DNA of 64,000 bases, taken from Vallitaleaceae bacterium. Lineage in GTDB: Bacteria > Bacillota > Clostridia > Lachnospirales > Vallitaleaceae. The notes beneath the pieces are model-generated. The model had not been told where the DNA came from. It was given only the letters and a program-made list of their open reading frames with translations, and made no database searches. Made by a program: the position numbers and the translations under genes. Positions within the stretch are counted from its first letter, which is position 1. The number at the start of each line of letters is the position of its first letter. Positions 63,742-64,000 of the stretch are shown here, one piece after another. The DNA lies in the NCBI GenBank assembly GCA_028277605.1, contig JANQFZ010000072.1:30379-94378 (forward strand). The letters run 5' to 3'.

Positions 63742-64000
63742 TATATTTAAGCCTCCATACCTATTATCTAATCGTATCATAACTTCATTCGCCAATTATA
63801 ACAACGCTTTTTTATCAATACTAGATAACAAATTTTACCATTTCAGTCATTCATACCTATATATCCCTTCTTCATACGATACATGGTACAATAACTGCAT
63901 TACTTGAGTTTCCGTAAAATGCAGAAAAGCTTAAATCACACGGAAATAAAATAGTTATATTGAAGTTTTAAGTTGCAAAAAGTTCTTCATGAGAAAATCT

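Noticed and set aside
1..64000. tRNA, rRNA, CRISPR array, prophage or complete insertion sequence
   Set aside because: Read-through showed no T-loop plus CCA-type ends, no regular spaced repeats and no transposase or phage structural gene.

Overview
The window is low-GC chromosomal DNA from an anaerobic, probably spore-forming member of the Clostridia (Firmicutes), and a Lachnospirales-type organism is my best guess. The pointers are very AT-rich intergenic DNA with strong AGGAGG ribosome sites and many TTG/GTG starts, an anaerobic ribonucleotide reductase, a giant CoA-dehydratase-activase-like protein, a tryptophan T-box leader, ECF vitamin transporters, an SLH-domain surface protein, a LysM-GH18 protein of the spore-cortex-lysin type, and a Csp-like tandem subtilisin. 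Species cannot be fixed from sequence alone. Most genes read on the minus strand.

Layout. 1-13.9 kb: GNAT acetyltransferase, UV endonuclease, small membrane protein, M29-type aminopeptidase, PAP2 phosphatase, 1425-aa activase, HD hydrolase, DNA methyltransferase, SDR and orphan trpB with a Trp T-box. Four copies of a GGGGACGGTTC repeat are scattered here. 14-23.6 kb: pseudo-receiver/zinc-ribbon protein, a 53-aa ORF, a MocR regulator divergent from an ECF S component with a three-site operator, SLH-GH18 protein, bioY under a BirA-type box, small membrane proteins and pyruvate kinase. 23.8-36.5 kb: a second 53-aa ORF, DUF4397 protein, LysM-GH18, ilvE, a MalEFG-type sugar importer whose MalG carries a 300-aa coiled-coil extension, a Qnr-like pentapeptide protein, an L,D-transpeptidase and an NMT1/Tau-type importer. 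36.6-42.1 kb: a reduced Tad/pseudopilin cluster. 42.2-48.5 kb: DUF6512-like protein, then folA, thyA and nrdD for dTMP/dNTP supply, then hflX. 48.5-53.3 kb: TPR lipoprotein and the double subtilisin. 53.4-57.5 kb (plus strand): candidate small RNA, second MalEFG-type importer, upp. 57.6-63.7 kb: unknown helical protein, rarA, FIST-GGDEF-EAL protein and mutY.

How the parts connect. The two sugar importers, 22 kb apart and on opposite strands, have nearly identical promoters (TTGACA-N17-TACAAT) followed by the same LacI-type palindrome TGCAAWCGGTTGCA, so one repressor encoded elsewhere probably controls both. Vitamin and amino-acid supply is under visible local control: BirA box for bioY, MocR sites for the ECF gene, T-box for trpB. 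Genome-maintenance genes (uvsE, ogt, rarA, mutY) are dispersed, not in an operon. No tRNA, rRNA, CRISPR array, prophage or complete insertion sequence was seen.

The most interesting items are the MocR protein that has Thr where the PLP lysine should be, the coiled-coil MalG fusion, the shared operator, the tandem Csp-like protease with two intact triads, the reduced Tad cluster, and a structured plus-strand RNA candidate with a CCUCCC stretch at 53.4-53.5 kb.
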